Shown here: positions 52,209 to 61,283 of the stretch, in pieces
Layout: every line of letters begins with the position of its first letter
Numbering within the stretch: position 1 is the stretch's first letter
Assembly: GCA_047614505.1 (NCBI GenBank)
Contig: JBLHGQ010000001.1
Location: forward strand, 94,726-158,725
Direction of reading: 5' to 3'
Length of the DNA stretch: 64,000 nucleotides
DNA from: JABDJL01 sp047614505
GTDB taxonomy: Bacteria; Pseudomonadota; Gammaproteobacteria; Xanthomonadales; SZUA-36
The notes under the pieces: generated by a model
Told to the model about the DNA's origin: nothing
What the model saw: only the letters and a program-made list of their open reading frames with translations
The model's database searches: none
Position numbers and translations under genes: made by a program

Positions 52209-52475
52209 ATGGCTGGAGGCTGGGCAAGTGATGGCGCAGTTCAGGATCAAATCGATGCTACCATCGAAGATGCGATTCAGCGTGCACGTAGCAAGTTACC
52301 GCAGGGTGAAAGTCTCAAGTGTTGCAGTGAATGTGATGCGGCTATCCCGCAGGCGCGTCGTAATGCTATTCCCGGCGTGCGTCTTTGTATTACCTGTCAG
52401 CAACAACAGGACAAGTCTGCTCAAAGCCAAGGCGGCTTTAACCGCCGAGGTAGCAAGGACAGTCAGTTAAGGTGA
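52209..52475 (+). CDS. DksA/TraR-type C4 zinc finger protein (YbiI-like)
   Basis: An 88-residue protein with a helical N-terminus (VQDQIDATIEDAIQRARSKL) and a C4 zinc knuckle, Cys39/Cys42 and Cys60/Cys63, as in short DksA/TraR proteins such as YbiI. These bind in the RNA polymerase secondary channel or act as small regulators. It lacks the DksA coiled-coil tip acidic residues in a clear form. The start is 144 bases from the divergent sulfatase gene, and its stop overlaps the S9 peptidase start (GTGA). Confidence 0.9.
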   Translation: MAGGWASDGAVQDQIDATIEDAIQRARSKLPQGESLKCCSECDAAIPQARRNAIPGVRLCITCQQQQDKSAQSQGGFNRRGSKDSQLR

Positions 52476-54628
52476 TTACGCGTCTGTTGATGGTCGTATT
52501 TGCCGCTTGCCTGCTCGCATGCGAGCCAAATTCCAGAACTGAAATGCAATCGCCTGTTAATCAGATCCCAAAACCAGCGGAAGAACCGATGCCTGAAAAG
52601 CGCCCACATGAGATGACACTGCACGGCGATACGCGTGTGGATGAGTATTACTGGTTACGCGATGATAGCCGCTCGGATCCTGATGTCCTGGCTTACCTGA
52701 ATGAGGAAAATGCCTACTTTAATAAAGTCATGGAGCCGCTTGCAGGGTTGCAGAAAACCCTGTTTGAAGAAATAACCGCACGCATTAATCCGGATGATTC
52801 CGGCGTACCTTATGAGCGGGATGGCTACTGGTATTACTATCGTTATGAACCGGGTTCAGAATATGCAATCCATGCCCGGCGTAAGGGAAATATGGAGGCT
52901 CAGGAGGAAATCCTGATTGATGAAAACGAGCGGGCGCAAGGGCATAAATTCTATAACTTGAGGGCTATGGCAGTCAGTGAAGACCATCGCTATGTTGCCA
53001 TCGCAGAGGACACGACAGGGCGTCGCATCAATCAAATCCGCTTCCTGAACACGGTGACTGGTGAGTATTTAGCTGAGCAAATCGGGAACGCGTCCAATGC
53101 ACTGGCCTTCTCTTCCGATGGCCAATACCTCTTTTATCACAATCTCGATTTGCAGACGTTGTTGGACTCTGAGGTCATGCGCCACAAATTGGGTACTAAT
53201 GCTTCTGAGGATGTTCTGGTGTACAAGGAGCTGGATAACACTTTTTATAGCTGGGTATTTACCAGTCGTTCGAGGGACTACATCTTTCTGTTTTTACAAT
53301 CTACTAACAGCACAGAAGTTCGTTGGCTGGCTGCTGACGATCCGATGGGCGAATTCAAACCTTTCCTGCCCCGCGAGGCAGACCATGAGTACAGCATTGA
53401 CCATGCTGATGGACGGTTTTTTATCCGAACAAACTGGCAGGCTGAAAACTTCCGCCTGATGAGTTCTTCAATCGAGCATTCATCGGATAAATCAAAATGG
53501 CAGGAACTGATTCCGCATCGTCATGATGAACTGCTGCTTGATGTGCAGGCTTTTGACAAATGGCTGGTGTTGTCCGAACGGGTTAACGGAATTCAACAAG
53601 TAAGAGTACTGGCTCACGATGGCACTGTTGACCGTTACTTGCAAAGCGAGGAAGAGGCCTATGTCATGTGGCCAGCGTTTAACGCCAGTACGAGCGCGAG
53701 TAAAATCCGCTATGGCTTCTCGAGCATGACGACGCCCAATCAAATCTGGGAAGTTGACTTGAAATCCGGTCAAAGCACACTACTAAAAGCTGACCTCGTG
53801 CCCGGTGGGTTTCGTAGTGATGACTATCGCACAAAACGAATAAATATCACGGCGCGTGATGGCGAAGAGGTTCCAGTAACCATGACATGGCATAAGGAGT
53901 CCGGACCATCTGAGTCTACACCGGCATTAATCTACGCGTATGGGTCGTATGGCTCGCCATCAGATCCTTGGTTCGATCGAAATGTGATCAGTCTTCTCGA
54001 CCGTGGTTTTGTCTATGTAATTGCGCACATTCGTGGTGGTGATGAAAAGGGACGGCGTTGGTATAAACAAGGAAGAATGTTGAATAAAAAGAATACCTTC
54101 TATGATTTTATTGATGTAACTAAACAATTACAGGAAAAGAAACTGATCGACAGCGAAAGGACTTATGCGAATGGTGTTAGCGCCGGAGGTCTGCTGATGG
54201 GGGCGGTTTTAAATATGGCGCCCGAGTTGTACAACGGTGCAATTGTGGATGTTCCTTTTGTTGATGTTATAACGACCATGCTCGATGACACCATCCCATT
54301 GACCTCTGGCGAATGGAACGAGTGGGGTAATCCTATGATTAAGGAGCAATATGACTATATGCTTTCCTACTCACCCTACGATCAGATCAAACAACAGGAC
54401 TATCCGAACCTGTTTGTGATCACTGCTTTTGAAGACTCTCAGGTTCAGTATTATGAGCCTGCCAAATGGGTGGCTCGATTAAGGGATCGCCGCACAGACA
54501 ACAACAAGTTAATTTTTCAAATCAGCATGGATGCTGGCCATGGTGGAGTTTCCGGGCGTTACCGGCAACGGATGGAAGCAGCACAAAGTTTTGCATTCAT
54601 TATTGATCTGGCAGGAATCGAGAAGTAA
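52472..54628 (+). CDS. S9 family peptidase (oligopeptidase B-like) with lipoprotein signal
   Basis: The 718-residue product starts at GTG 52472 with a lipobox ACLLACEPNS, so it is lipidated at about Cys15. A seven-bladed propeller covers residues 50-430 and an alpha/beta hydrolase follows. The catalytic triad is Ser570 in NGVSAGGLL, Asp655 in AFEDSQV and His690 in MDAGHGG. The oligopeptidase B signature is present, so it probably cleaves short peptides after basic residues, but here in the periplasm. It overlaps the zinc finger gene by four bases. Confidence 0.93.
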   Translation: MITRLLMVVFAACLLACEPNSRTEMQSPVNQIPKPAEEPMPEKRPHEMTLHGDTRVDEYYWLRDDSRSDPDVLAYLNEENAYFNKVMEPLAGLQKTLFEEITARINPDDSGVPYERDGYWYYYRYEPGSEYAIHARRKGNMEAQEEILIDENERAQGHKFYNLRAMAVSEDHRYVAIAEDTTGRRINQIRFLNTVTGEYLAEQIGNASNALAFSSDGQYLFYHNLDLQTLLDSEVMRHKLGTNASEDVLVYKELDNTFYSWVFTSRSRDYIFLFLQSTNSTEVRWLAADDPMGEFKPFLPREADHEYSIDHADGRFFIRTNWQAENFRLMSSSIEHSSDKSKWQELIPHRHDELLLDVQAFDKWLVLSERVNGIQQVRVLAHDGTVDRYLQSEEEAYVMWPAFNASTSASKIRYGFSSMTTPNQIWEVDLKSGQSTLLKADLVPGGFRSDDYRTKRINITARDGEEVPVTMTWHKESGPSESTPALIYAYGSYGSPSDPWFDRNVISLLDRGFVYVIAHIRGGDEKGRRWYKQGRMLNKKNTFYDFIDVTKQLQEKKLIDSERTYANGVSAGGLLMGAVLNMAPELYNGAIVDVPFVDVITTMLDDTIPLTSGEWNEWGNPMIKEQYDYMLSYSPYDQIKQQDYPNLFVITAFEDSQVQYYEPAKWVARLRDRRTDNNKLIFQISMDAGHGGVSGRYRQRMEAAQSFAFIIDLAGIEK

Positions 54629-54746
54629 CGTCACTATGTAAGCCTGCTTATGCGCCTGATTTAAACCATATTTCCGGATGCTGCATCCAATTCCCGATAC
54701 GCCTTATTTACTGGCAAACCGCGCACCACCAATTGGACACCTGACC

Positions 54747-54926
54747 ATGCCATTATTTAGCGGGTTGTTTATCCTGCCATGGACCCTGGCAGTCGCAGCT
54801 TTAAGCAAACCTCAGGAGCAACAGACAGATCGATTCCACCGAGGTATCGACTGGACCCTGATTGTCGTAACAGTGATTGTGCTTGCGATATTTCGACTGG
54901 TGCTGGCAAAAGGACTAAACGTATAA
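54747..54926 (+). CDS. Possible small membrane protein
   Basis: From ATG 54747 a 59-residue frame gives two hydrophobic stretches, PLFSGLFILPWTLAVAAL and TLIVVTVIVLAIFRLVLA, separated by a polar loop with QEQQTDRFHRG. It is followed by the choice-of-anchor B gene. No family is recognised. It could be a small inner-membrane protein or the remains of a larger one; the frame extends upstream to 54678 without obvious function. The 366-base gap between the S9 peptidase and the next gene holds nothing else that I recognise. Confidence 0.35.
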   Translation: MPLFSGLFILPWTLAVAALSKPQEQQTDRFHRGIDWTLIVVTVIVLAIFRLVLAKGLNV

Positions 54927-54994
54927 ATCGCATAATCTATCCACGAACAATCATGTGTTTGTACATTGGGTTCACGAAAGGTAACCTACCGCAT

Positions 54995-56695
54995 ATGTCG
55001 TATTTTAAGAATCGTGCTGGTAATTCAGTTTCAATGCAATTTCATCGCCTGCTTACCATTGCGGCAATGCTGCTTATTTTTGTAAGCCTGAATGCTTATG
55101 CCGTCCCCAAAGACAGGGCTATTCAACCGCAACATGAAGACCATGTGGTTCTCGAACCCATTATCAGGAGTACTGGCAACGCCCTGTGTGAATCTGGAGT
55201 TTCAGGTGGTTATGCCTGTAACAACATTGAGTTAATGTCGCGTATAACGCTTGATGACATGGGGGGCGGAAGCGGAAATGATAGTTGGGGTTGGAAAGAC
55301 CCACAAAGCGGCCGTTATTACGCCCTGATGGGCCGTTCAACCGGAACCAGTTTTATCGATGTGAGTGATCCTGCTGCTCCGGTTTTATTGGGTAGTCTTC
55401 CCACCACTTTAGGAGACCGGCCCTGGCGTGATATTAAAGTTTATGCTGACCATGCCTTTATCGTCGCCGACGGAATTACCGGTCATGGTATGCAGGTTTT
55501 TGACCTGACAAGATTGCGTGGCGTTACGTCTGAGCAGGTATTCACTCCTGATGCTCTTTACACCGGTGTTGGCTCTGCTCACAACATTGCCATCAATGAA
55601 CAAAGTGGCTTTGCCTACATTGTTGGCAGTTCAGATTGTAACGGCGGCTTACATATAGTCGATATCAGCAGTCCAAAGACGCCGGTTTTTGCCGGTTGTT
55701 TTGCAGATGATGGCTACACCCATGATGTCCAATGTGTCACCTATGCCGGCCACGACGCTGATCATCTGGGGTCAGAAGTTTGTTTTGCCAGCAATATTGA
55801 TTCGCTGACCATTATTGATGTCAGCAAAAAAAATGCGCCGGTGTTACTGGGCAAGGTGCTTTACCCTGACACGGCTTATGCACATCAGGGTTGGTTTGAT
55901 CAGGAAAACGGCATATTTTTTATGGGTGATGAAACGGACGAGCTTAATTTTGGTAACAATACGCGCACTTTGATGTTTGATGTACGTGATCTTGATGAGC
56001 CGGTTTATGCTGATTCGCACCTGCACGCTACATCGGTGATTGACCATAATATGTACGTTAAAAATGGATACCTGTTTCAGGCCAACTACAAAGCAGGCCT
56101 GAGAATACTGAAAATAAACGGTGGCCAGACACCGGGTTTAACTGAAATGGCTTATTTCGACACAGACCCTACAGGTGATTCATTTAGCTTCGCTGGCGCA
56201 TGGAATGTTTATCCTTTCTTCGATAATGACACACTTCTGGTCAGTGATATGTCCAGTGGGCTATTTGTACTCAAGGCCACAATTCCCGGCAATACGGCTG
56301 ATGCTTCACCCCTCAACGGCAGTATGAGTGGCGCATGGGTCTCCGAGGGCTTGAACGATCAGGGAATCATGCTCTACGTTGAAGAAAATGCCTCAGGACC
56401 GATTGTTTTCTACACCTGGTTTGTATTCCTCGATGGTAGTCCGTTCTGGGTAACGGGCGCAGCGCCGTTTGAATACGGTGATGATGAGGTCGTTATTCCA
56501 AGCCAGCGGCTTTCCGGTCTCGGTTTTGTCACTCCCGATAATTCCACAGCAATTCGTGAGAACATTGGGAATCTCACCATTCACGTTCATGGCTGCAATG
56601 AATTGCACGTTGAGTATGATTTTGTATCACTTGGCAGTCAGGAACTGGACTTCACCCGGCTTGCCGGAGTGCAGGGAAGAGTTTGTACTGAGTAA
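54995..56695 (+). CDS. Choice-of-anchor B family exported protein
   Basis: The 566-residue product has a signal peptide (MQFHRLLTIAAMLLIFVSLN from residue 14). The body is the choice-of-anchor B propeller: ISRITLDDMGG-like SRITLDDMGGGSGNDSWGW, GRSTGTSFIDVSDPAAPVLL, PWRDIKVYADHAFIVAD, and GLHIVDISSPKTPVFAG. Members of this family have interchangeable C-terminal anchors, and here it is a ~130-residue domain starting SMSGAWVSEGLNDQGIMLYV with VFYTWFVFLDGSPFWVTGAA, which also ends the protein at 37428-38759. It is probably surface-attached. Start 54995 chosen; 55034 is possible. Confidence 0.87.
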   Translation: MSYFKNRAGNSVSMQFHRLLTIAAMLLIFVSLNAYAVPKDRAIQPQHEDHVVLEPIIRSTGNALCESGVSGGYACNNIELMSRITLDDMGGGSGNDSWGWKDPQSGRYYALMGRSTGTSFIDVSDPAAPVLLGSLPTTLGDRPWRDIKVYADHAFIVADGITGHGMQVFDLTRLRGVTSEQVFTPDALYTGVGSAHNIAINEQSGFAYIVGSSDCNGGLHIVDISSPKTPVFAGCFADDGYTHDVQCVTYAGHDADHLGSEVCFASNIDSLTIIDVSKKNAPVLLGKVLYPDTAYAHQGWFDQENGIFFMGDETDELNFGNNTRTLMFDVRDLDEPVYADSHLHATSVIDHNMYVKNGYLFQANYKAGLRILKINGGQTPGLTEMAYFDTDPTGDSFSFAGAWNVYPFFDNDTLLVSDMSSGLFVLKATIPGNTADASPLNGSMSGAWVSEGLNDQGIMLYVEENASGPIVFYTWFVFLDGSPFWVTGAAPFEYGDDEVVIPSQRLSGLGFVTPDNSTAIRENIGNLTIHVHGCNELHVEYDFVSLGSQELDFTRLAGVQGRVCTE

Positions 56696-56705
56696 AGCTT
56701 TTCCG

Positions 56706-56727
56706 GGTTAAGCAGTCCTTGCTAACC
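56706..56727. terminator. Hairpin between convergent genes
   Basis: GGTTAAGCA and TGCTAACC pair over eight bases with one bulged A, loop GTCCT, in the 35-base gap between the anchor-B gene and the convergent exported protein. The downstream T content is low, so it may be a weak or bidirectional terminator. Confidence 0.35.
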
Positions 56728-56730
56728 GAA

Positions 56731-57297
56731 TTATTCTTGCTTAGATATCCGGTTTAATTTGGCTTTGAATCTTGGTTTTGCATGACGTTCCAGATAGTAA
56801 GTTAATTTCTTACCATCTTCAGACAGTGTTAAAAACCACTCATTCGTTGCTGCATCCGGTATGAGTTCGGCAGTGTAATCATCAGCTGGAAAAGATTGAC
56901 TTAATTCGCTGCCAGCTTGAGCTGTGGTTCCACCATACATGCTCACCTCGTCCGGCGTGCCATCGGCATGCCGGTGATCGTGCTTAAGCTCAATACCGTC
57001 ATCAACCAGACTCAAGACCCAGGTGCGGGATGTGTCTGCGCCAACCTGGAAAGGAATACGAATTTGTGTATCACCACAACTCGAGATACTTGCCACCAGT
57101 AATTGATCCCTGAACGCATCGCCCGGATCTTCCGGGAAGCTGGAATAACCCTCGAAACGCGTTCCACATAAAGATTTGATGCTTTCAAAAAACTTCATAT
57201 GAGACGTTTGTTGAGACTGCTTGCTTTGAACAGAGAATCCTAAAAAGAGAAGGGCTGTAGCAAGCAATGAGTGGGTAAGAAAAGAAAAGTGTTTCAT
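56731..57297 (-). CDS. Exported protein of unknown function with an RIPFHVG-type beta domain
   Basis: A 188-residue product with a signal peptide (HSLLATALLFLGFSV). The mature part starts FFESIKSLCGTRFEGYSS and has DTQIRIPFQVGADTSRTWVL, IELKHDHRHADGTPDEVSMY, and FPADDYTAELIPDAA. Similar exported proteins are found in many Gammaproteobacteria and Bacteroidetes without a known role; the HDHRH motif might bind metal. Start at 57297 is chosen as it begins the signal; a longer frame starts at 57351. It stands alone. Confidence 0.8.
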   Translation of the reverse strand: MKHFSFLTHSLLATALLFLGFSVQSKQSQQTSHMKFFESIKSLCGTRFEGYSSFPEDPGDAFRDQLLVASISSCGDTQIRIPFQVGADTSRTWVLSLVDDGIELKHDHRHADGTPDEVSMYGGTTAQAGSELSQSFPADDYTAELIPDAATNEWFLTLSEDGKKLTYYLERHAKPRFKAKLNRISKQE

Positions 57298-57439
57298 TTT
57301 GTTGGTATCCGTTGCGGGCACAATGTGTCTGATTATCAAACGATCAGCCAAAGAATAGAAGCTTTAGCGGTAATTTGTTCATTTGGAAGCCCAAATTGCT
57401 TTGCTACAATGCTTTGATGAATCGTTCCGGGAATAGACT

Positions 57440-57907
57440 TTGAAGGCCTTTCAGGATTGCTATGCCGGCGAACTGGCGCATTGCTATGGCTGTGGCAGCA
57501 ATAATGAACACGGTCATCAGCTAAAAAGTTATTGGAACGGAGATTCCACCATTGCCCGGTTCACACCCCAGGCATACCACACGGCCATTCCGGGATATGT
57601 ATATGGTGGCTTGATCGCCTCGCTGATTGATTGCCACGGCACAGGAACAGCAGCCGCCGCAGTGGCGAAAGCACAGGGCAGGGCACTGGATTCTGAACCA
57701 GCTATCAGGTTTGTAACCGCTTCTTTAAAAGTTGATTACCTGGCACCCACCCCGATTGGTATTGAACTGGTACTGCACGGTGAAGTCATTGAGATCGGCG
57801 AACGAAAGGTAATTGTTGGAGTATCAGTTGTAGCAGATGGCAAAAGCTGTGCAAAAGGTACCGTCATTGCTGTTGTGATGCCCAGGCACATGATGGCACA
57901 ACCATAA
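57440..57907 (+). CDS. PaaI-type hotdog-fold thioesterase
   Basis: A 155-residue protein starting at TTG 57440. The hotdog core has YHTAIPGYVYGGLIASLIDC, with the His and Gly of the active site, and LKVDYLAPTPIGIELVLHG. A Cys pair, CYGCGSNNEHG, precedes it, as in PaaI-family proteins of this type. It hydrolyses acyl-CoA, with no clear substrate. The gene is alone; the start codon is unusual but preceded by GGGAA at a good distance. Confidence 0.87.
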   Translation: MKAFQDCYAGELAHCYGCGSNNEHGHQLKSYWNGDSTIARFTPQAYHTAIPGYVYGGLIASLIDCHGTGTAAAAVAKAQGRALDSEPAIRFVTASLKVDYLAPTPIGIELVLHGEVIEIGERKVIVGVSVVADGKSCAKGTVIAVVMPRHMMAQP

Positions 57908-58019
57908 TCTGCCATTTTCCGATCTCTTTCCCGCTTGAATTACCTATGCCGCTGGTAAATGGCATTTTGCATAAGTTTTTGTCGTAAACTGTGCGCCTTT
58001 GTTTTTAACGGATCAGGCT

Positions 58020-61000
58020 ATGATACGAACCAGAATCCTCTCCTCAGCACTTTTGATTTTCAGCTCTTTCTTAACAAACTTTGCATCTGCAGCAGAGCAC
58101 CCTTTGTCTTCAATTCCACTTCGTTCAATTGGGCCGGCATTAGCCTCAGGAAGGGTTTCGGACTTTGCCTTTGTACCCGGGCAACCAGAAAAGTTTTATG
58201 TAGCAATGGCGAGTGGTGGAGTGTGGAAAACCGAAAATAACGGTATTACCTGGAAATCGGTTTTTGATAATGAGAAGTCGTTCGCCATTGGAGTCGTGAA
58301 GCTTGATCCCAATGATTCAAATGTAGTCTGGGTTGGCAGTGGAGAAAATAATTCACAACGTAGCGTGGGTTTCGGTGACGGTGTTTACAAGTCTACAGAC
58401 GGCGGAAAATCATGGAAAAACATGGGATTAGAGGATTCTGGTCATATTTCCATGATCCGGTTCCATCCAACCGAACGCAATACCGTTTTCGTAGCAGCAC
58501 AAGGGCCGCTTTGGAATTCCGGTGGCGACCGTGGGCTCTATAAAAGCACCAATGGCGGTGAAGATTGGTCCCGCATTTTGGATATTGACGAACATACCGG
58601 CATCAATGAGTTCGTCATTGATCCGGGTAACCCGGACGTCATCGTCGCTTCCAGTTACCAGCGCAGGCGGCATATCTGGACATTGATAAATGGTGGGCCC
58701 GGTGGTGGCGTTCACAAGACTACTGATGGAGGAAAGACCTGGCGTAAAATCGCCGGCGGTCTGCCAGATGGTGATTTGGGAAGGATTGGCCTGGCAGCAG
58801 CGCCATCTGCGCCGAATATGATTTATGCAACTGTCGAGGCTGACGAAGAAGGCCGCGGAACATATCGAAGCACAGACTTTGGCGAAACCTGGGAAAAGCG
58901 GTCGAGTCGTATTTCCGGCAGCCCACAGTATTATCAGGAGTTGTATGTCGACCCGAAAAATTCGGACAGAATTTATATGGTCGATACTTTTACCAATAAG
59001 TCAGAGGATGGCGGTAAAACCTGGCAGGGCATCAGTTTTAAAAACCGGCACGTAGATGACCACGCCATTTGGATCGATCCGAACAATACCGAGCATCTCT
59101 ATATTGGTGGAGACGGTGGTGTTTACGAAAGTTGGGACCGCGGAGAATTATGGCGCCACGTGCGCAATCTGCCGGTTACACAGTTTTATCGCTCAACTCC
59201 GGATAATGACTTTCCTTTCTACAATGTTTGTGCCGGTACGCAGGATAATCTCACCTTGTGCGGACCCAGTCGCAATACCAAGACCGATGGCATTACCAAT
59301 GCTGACTGGTGGGTTGCCCAATTTGGCGATGGATTCAAAGCACAAATTGACCCGACTGACGCAAATGTTGTGTATGCACAATATCAATATGGAGGCCTTG
59401 TTCGAATGGACCGTAATTCGGGCCAGCGTTTATCCATCACTCCCATGCCTGGTGCGGATGAAAAAGCCTACAACTGGAACTGGAATGCACCTCTTATTAT
59501 TTCCCCACACGATCACAAACGGCTTTATTACGGGGCAGAAATTCTATTCCGCTCAGATGACCGCGGTGAAAGCTGGACAGCAATTTCAGGTGACCTGAGT
59601 CGAGAAATCGATCGTAATGAGCTCGAAATCATGGGCCGTGTCTGGAGTGTTGATGCAATTGCCAAAAATGCCTCAACTTCAACCTATGGTGCCCTGATCG
59701 CAGTGGATGAAAGCCCTGTCTCTGAAGGTGTAATTTACGCGGGCACTGATGATGGGCTGATACATGTGACGTCTGATGGTGGTGAAACCTGGCGAACCGT
59801 AGATTCCTTCAAAGATGTGCCGGATATGTCCTTGATCGAGGACATCATTGCTTCACATCACGATTCAGATGTGGCCTATGCCACCATTGATAATCACAAA
59901 CGTGGTGACTTTAAGCCCTATGTGCTCAAGACCAGTGATCAAGGCAAAAGCTGGTCCCTGATCAGCAACGACCTGCCTGAGAGGGGAACCGCACATACCA
60001 TTATCGAAGATCATGTTGACCCGGACCTGTTATTCGTCGGTACCGAGTTTGGGCTGTTCTTTAGCAATAATGGTGGCAGTAGCTGGTCAGAACTCACATC
60101 CATTCCAACCGTCGCCGTTCGAGATCTTGAAATCCAGCGACGAGAAGGAGACCTGGTTGTCGGCACTTTTGGTCGCGGCATCTATATTCTTGACGATTAT
60201 TCTGCATTACGCCTTTCTGCCGATGAGTTGAGCTCTGAAGTAACCGTCTTCAATGTGCGTGATACATGGTTGTTCGTGCCGGATGATCGTCGTGGTTGGG
60301 GCGGTAAAGGTGATTATGGTGTTGGGCGCTACACGGCTGACAACCCTCCTTTTGGAGCCGTATTTTCCTATTACCTGCCGGAAGCTCTGCAGTCGCAAAA
60401 AGAACAAAGAAGAGAAGCAGAGAAAGAACGTGCCAAAGACGGAGGCGATAACCAGTACCCAGACTGGGACCAACTACGCGCTGAAGATAACGAAGAAGAA
60501 CCATCTGTCGTACTCACAGTTCGGGATGCCGATGGCAATGTTGTCCAGCGTGTCAATGGAGACGCAGGAAAAGGTTATCACCGTGTCGCATGGGATATGC
60601 GTTATCCGGCGCCGGATCCGGTAAACCTGAGCCCACGGACAGATTTTGCACCATGGCAAAGCCCTCCGCAGGGACCGATGGCCATACCCGGTGAATACAC
60701 TGTTTCATTGTCAAAGCGCGTTATGGGCGAGTTACTTGATTTTGGAACCGCACAAACATTTGCCTTGAAGCCGCTTTTTGAGGGGGACCTCATAACCAAC
60801 GATTTCGAGGATTTGCTGGACTTTGAAATGCAATCTGGCGCACTTTATCGGGCTGTCACCGGTGCAGACAAAGCTGCAGACGAGATTCAAAGCCGGATTG
60901 ACCATTTGTTAAAAGCGGTCAACGAAACTCCATCGTCCGATGAGGCGCAGGCGCAGGCACTGCGCTCCTTGAACGGCAGAATGCGGGAATTCCAGGTAAT

Positions 61001-61283
61001 GATGAATGGCGATCGGTCAATATCCGGGCGAGCCGAAAAAGTGCCGATGTCAATCAGTGATCGTATTGGCACTATTGTTTATGGGCATTGGAACAGCCAA
61101 TCAGCTGTAACCAAGAATTATCGCGATTCCTTTGCCATCGCCGAGCACCAATTCATTGAAGCGTTGTCAGACCTCAAGTCCATTGCTGTTGACCTTTCCG
61201 AAGTTGAAGCTCAACTGCAAGCCAGTGGTGCGCCCTGGACGCCCGGTCGAATGCCAGAATGGCCACCAGGAGATAAAAAGTGA
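58020..61283 (+). CDS. Exported VPS10/sortilin-type BNR propeller protein
   Basis: The 1087-residue product has a signal peptide (ILSSALLIFSSFLTNFASA). The body has many Asp-box blades such as VYKSTDGGKSWKNMGLED, LYKSTNGGEDWSRILD and HKTTDGGKTWRKIAGGL, giving two propellers up to about residue 740. A C-terminal segment has VLTVRDADGNVVQRVNGDAG, a FlgD-like beta domain, and then a helical region. Proteins of this kind are annotated as sortilin-like or glycosyl hydrolase and act outside the cell. Its stop overlaps the DUF885 gene (GTGA), so they are co-translated. Confidence 0.9.
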   Translation: MIRTRILSSALLIFSSFLTNFASAAEHPLSSIPLRSIGPALASGRVSDFAFVPGQPEKFYVAMASGGVWKTENNGITWKSVFDNEKSFAIGVVKLDPNDSNVVWVGSGENNSQRSVGFGDGVYKSTDGGKSWKNMGLEDSGHISMIRFHPTERNTVFVAAQGPLWNSGGDRGLYKSTNGGEDWSRILDIDEHTGINEFVIDPGNPDVIVASSYQRRRHIWTLINGGPGGGVHKTTDGGKTWRKIAGGLPDGDLGRIGLAAAPSAPNMIYATVEADEEGRGTYRSTDFGETWEKRSSRISGSPQYYQELYVDPKNSDRIYMVDTFTNKSEDGGKTWQGISFKNRHVDDHAIWIDPNNTEHLYIGGDGGVYESWDRGELWRHVRNLPVTQFYRSTPDNDFPFYNVCAGTQDNLTLCGPSRNTKTDGITNADWWVAQFGDGFKAQIDPTDANVVYAQYQYGGLVRMDRNSGQRLSITPMPGADEKAYNWNWNAPLIISPHDHKRLYYGAEILFRSDDRGESWTAISGDLSREIDRNELEIMGRVWSVDAIAKNASTSTYGALIAVDESPVSEGVIYAGTDDGLIHVTSDGGETWRTVDSFKDVPDMSLIEDIIASHHDSDVAYATIDNHKRGDFKPYVLKTSDQGKSWSLISNDLPERGTAHTIIEDHVDPDLLFVGTEFGLFFSNNGGSSWSELTSIPTVAVRDLEIQRREGDLVVGTFGRGIYILDDYSALRLSADELSSEVTVFNVRDTWLFVPDDRRGWGGKGDYGVGRYTADNPPFGAVFSYYLPEALQSQKEQRREAEKERAKDGGDNQYPDWDQLRAEDNEEEPSVVLTVRDADGNVVQRVNGDAGKGYHRVAWDMRYPAPDPVNLSPRTDFAPWQSPPQGPMAIPGEYTVSLSKRVMGELLDFGTAQTFALKPLFEGDLITNDFEDLLDFEMQSGALYRAVTGADKAADEIQSRIDHLLKAVNETPSSDEAQAQALRSLNGRMREFQVMMNGDRSISGRAEKVPMSISDRIGTIVYGHWNSQSAVTKNYRDSFAIAEHQFIEALSDLKSIAVDLSEVEAQLQASGAPWTPGRMPEWPPGDKK

